Positions 6,274 through 7,068 of a DNA stretch of 7,068 bases are shown piece by piece. Under the pieces are notes generated by a model, which was given only the letters and a program-made list of their open reading frames with translations, did not search any database and was not told the DNA's origin. Each line of letters starts with the position of its first letter. Positions within the stretch are counted from its first letter, which is position 1. A program made the position numbers and the translations under genes. Location of the stretch: NCBI GenBank assembly GCA_955652635.1, contig CATPBN010000292.1:1-7068 (forward strand). The letters run 5' to 3'. The stretch comes from an uncultured Gemmatimonadaceae bacterium. Its GTDB lineage: Bacteria; Gemmatimonadota; Gemmatimonadetes; Gemmatimonadales; Gemmatimonadaceae.

Positions 6274-6757
6274 CTGCGCTCCGCCGGCAGCAGTGTTCGA
6301 GCATCGACACGATCTCTTCCATCGTCGTGAGCCCGCGGTCCCGCGCGTAAAAGGTCCTGACCTCCTTATAGCGCTCGTCCTTCGGAAGCATCATTCCCTT
6401 CTCCACCACCCACCTCTGTAGCGCTGTCGGACGCGGTCCCCACCACCCGCATTCCTCGTACTTCTTGTTGAGGAGGATCACGATCGGAATCGAGCGCGAC
6501 TTGCCGGTAAGGTGCGTGTCCATGATGTCCAGATTCTCGTCGCGGGCGAGAATGCGGAGATCCATGTTGCTCACCGATTCTGTCAGCTTGGCCACTATCG
6601 GAACGATGTTGACCGCGTCGCCGCACCAGTCCTCGCTCAGCACGAGCAGATGCCAGTGGCCTCCGAGTGCTTCGACGCGCGCGGACATCTCCAGGGGAAT
6701 CGAGACGTGGTGCGTGATGCCTACCCACAGTGCATGGTTGATGGTCTCCCGAGCCAT
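6248..6757 (-). CDS. Thioredoxin-fold family protein with a single active-site cysteine (WCGDA)
   Basis: This 169-residue protein has a thioredoxin-like fold resembling the PF14595 (Thioredoxin_9) group. The active-site strand HLLVLSEDWCGDAVN carries only C45: where thioredoxin has CGPC this has CGDA, so a classical dithiol exchange is not possible at that site. The cis-proline position is P91 in RSIP, followed by the IVILLNKK strand and a WWGPRP motif (106-110). A C103 and a C156-C157 pair exist outside the usual site and could resolve a disulfide. Single-cysteine ED-WCGD sites seem characteristic of this group, so this need not be decay. The ATG at 6757 is the only standard start in the frame after the upstream TAA (6794-6796), yet the ribosome-binding-like GAAGGTGAG at 6773-6781 is 15 bases away. 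The 3' end overlaps the kinase gene by 26 bases. Function unknown; a redox or stress role is inferred from the fold. Confidence 0.8.
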   Translation of the reverse strand: MARETINHALWVGITHHVSIPLEMSARVEALGGHWHLLVLSEDWCGDAVNIVPIVAKLTESVSNMDLRILARDENLDIMDTHLTGKSRSIPIVILLNKKYEECGWWGPRPTALQRWVVEKGMMLPKDERYKEVRTFYARDRGLTTMEEIVSMLEHCCRRSAATSVAAVK

Positions 6758-6815
6758 GAACTCGGCGAACGTCTCACCTTCGCAGTAGCGCGCTTAGGTT
6801 ATCACGATATATGGG

Positions 6816-7068
6816 CTAGCGGACCATGTCGACGTGCATGATTCCATCCTCTTCGTAGGGGGCGGACACCGTCGTGAAGCCAAAACTCGCGTAGAACGCC
6901 TCGAGTCGCCGCTGGGCGGCGAGCTTTATCTTCTCGCCGGGCGCAAGCGTCTCCAGCCGCCGCAGGGCTTCGGCCATCAGTCGCCTTCCGACGCCCGTCC
7001 TTCGCACTTCCTGAGCTGTCGCGACACGTCCAATCGATCCTTCGGTATAGCGCACCCCGGGCTCAAAC
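6816..7068 (-). CDS. ElaA-like GNAT N-acetyltransferase, C-terminal part (5' end beyond the window)
   Basis: The frame is open to the right edge and encodes the C-terminal half of an acetyl-CoA-dependent GNAT enzyme. Counted from a GTG at 7055, visible marks are SIGRVAT (7-13), the pyrophosphate-binding loop around RRTGVGRRLM (18-27), an AAQRRLEAFYASFGF segment (46-60) and a PYEEDGIMHVDM ending (66-77). This order and the final segment match the ElaA family closely. The residues FEPG before the GTG continue the usual family sequence, so that GTG is internal and the true start lies outside the window. Family members usually run to about 150 residues, so roughly half is missing. The gene lies 58 bases upstream of the thioredoxin-fold gene on the same strand, so they may be co-transcribed. 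The acceptor substrate is unknown. Confidence 0.88.
   Translation of the reverse strand, partial: FEPGVRYTEGSIGRVATAQEVRRTGVGRRLMAEALRRLETLAPGEKIKLAAQRRLEAFYASFGFTTVSAPYEEDGIMHVDMVR

Overview
The window reads as ordinary chromosomal sequence from a GC-rich, free-living aerobic bacterium. Coding density is high and genes lie on both strands. Housekeeping genes (queE, thrC) sit among stress, redox and lipid genes. Ribosome binding sites are partly canonical (AGGAG, GAGGTGG) and partly absent. The protein styles fit a soil lineage such as Gemmatimonadota or Acidobacteriota, but that is an impression and nothing in the window fixes the taxon. I see no tRNA, rRNA, CRISPR, transposase, integrase or long repeat.

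Layout: the left edge holds the body of queE (+), which meets thrC (-) with three bases between their stop codons. A 217-base divergent gap follows and leads into a small multi-pass membrane protein (+, probable YdjM/PF04307 type) and then an HD-domain phosphohydrolase-like protein (+). The gap contains a cryptic hydrophobic reading frame that ends exactly where the membrane gene begins. A 165-base convergent gap separates the HD gene from a soluble diiron acyl-ACP desaturase (-). Divergent from the desaturase is a short, glycine-rich, KGG-motif stress protein (+) with a strong ribosome binding site and a clear intrinsic terminator. Next comes a soluble PAS-histidine kinase (+) with no response regulator beside it. 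Its last 26 bases overlap the end of a convergent thioredoxin-fold protein (-) that has one active-site cysteine. The right edge holds the C-terminal part of an ElaA-like GNAT acetyltransferase (-), which lies upstream of the thioredoxin-fold gene on the same strand.

Functionally these are mostly independent units: queuosine precursor synthesis, threonine synthesis, fatty-acid desaturation, stress protection and sensing. The only plausible same-strand pairs are membrane protein/HD protein and ElaA-like/thioredoxin-fold. I found no convincing new multi-gene system. The observations most worth checking are the interrupted hydrophobic mini-frame before the membrane gene, the start-codon puzzle of the thioredoxin-fold gene, and the strong terminator between the KGG gene and the kinase.
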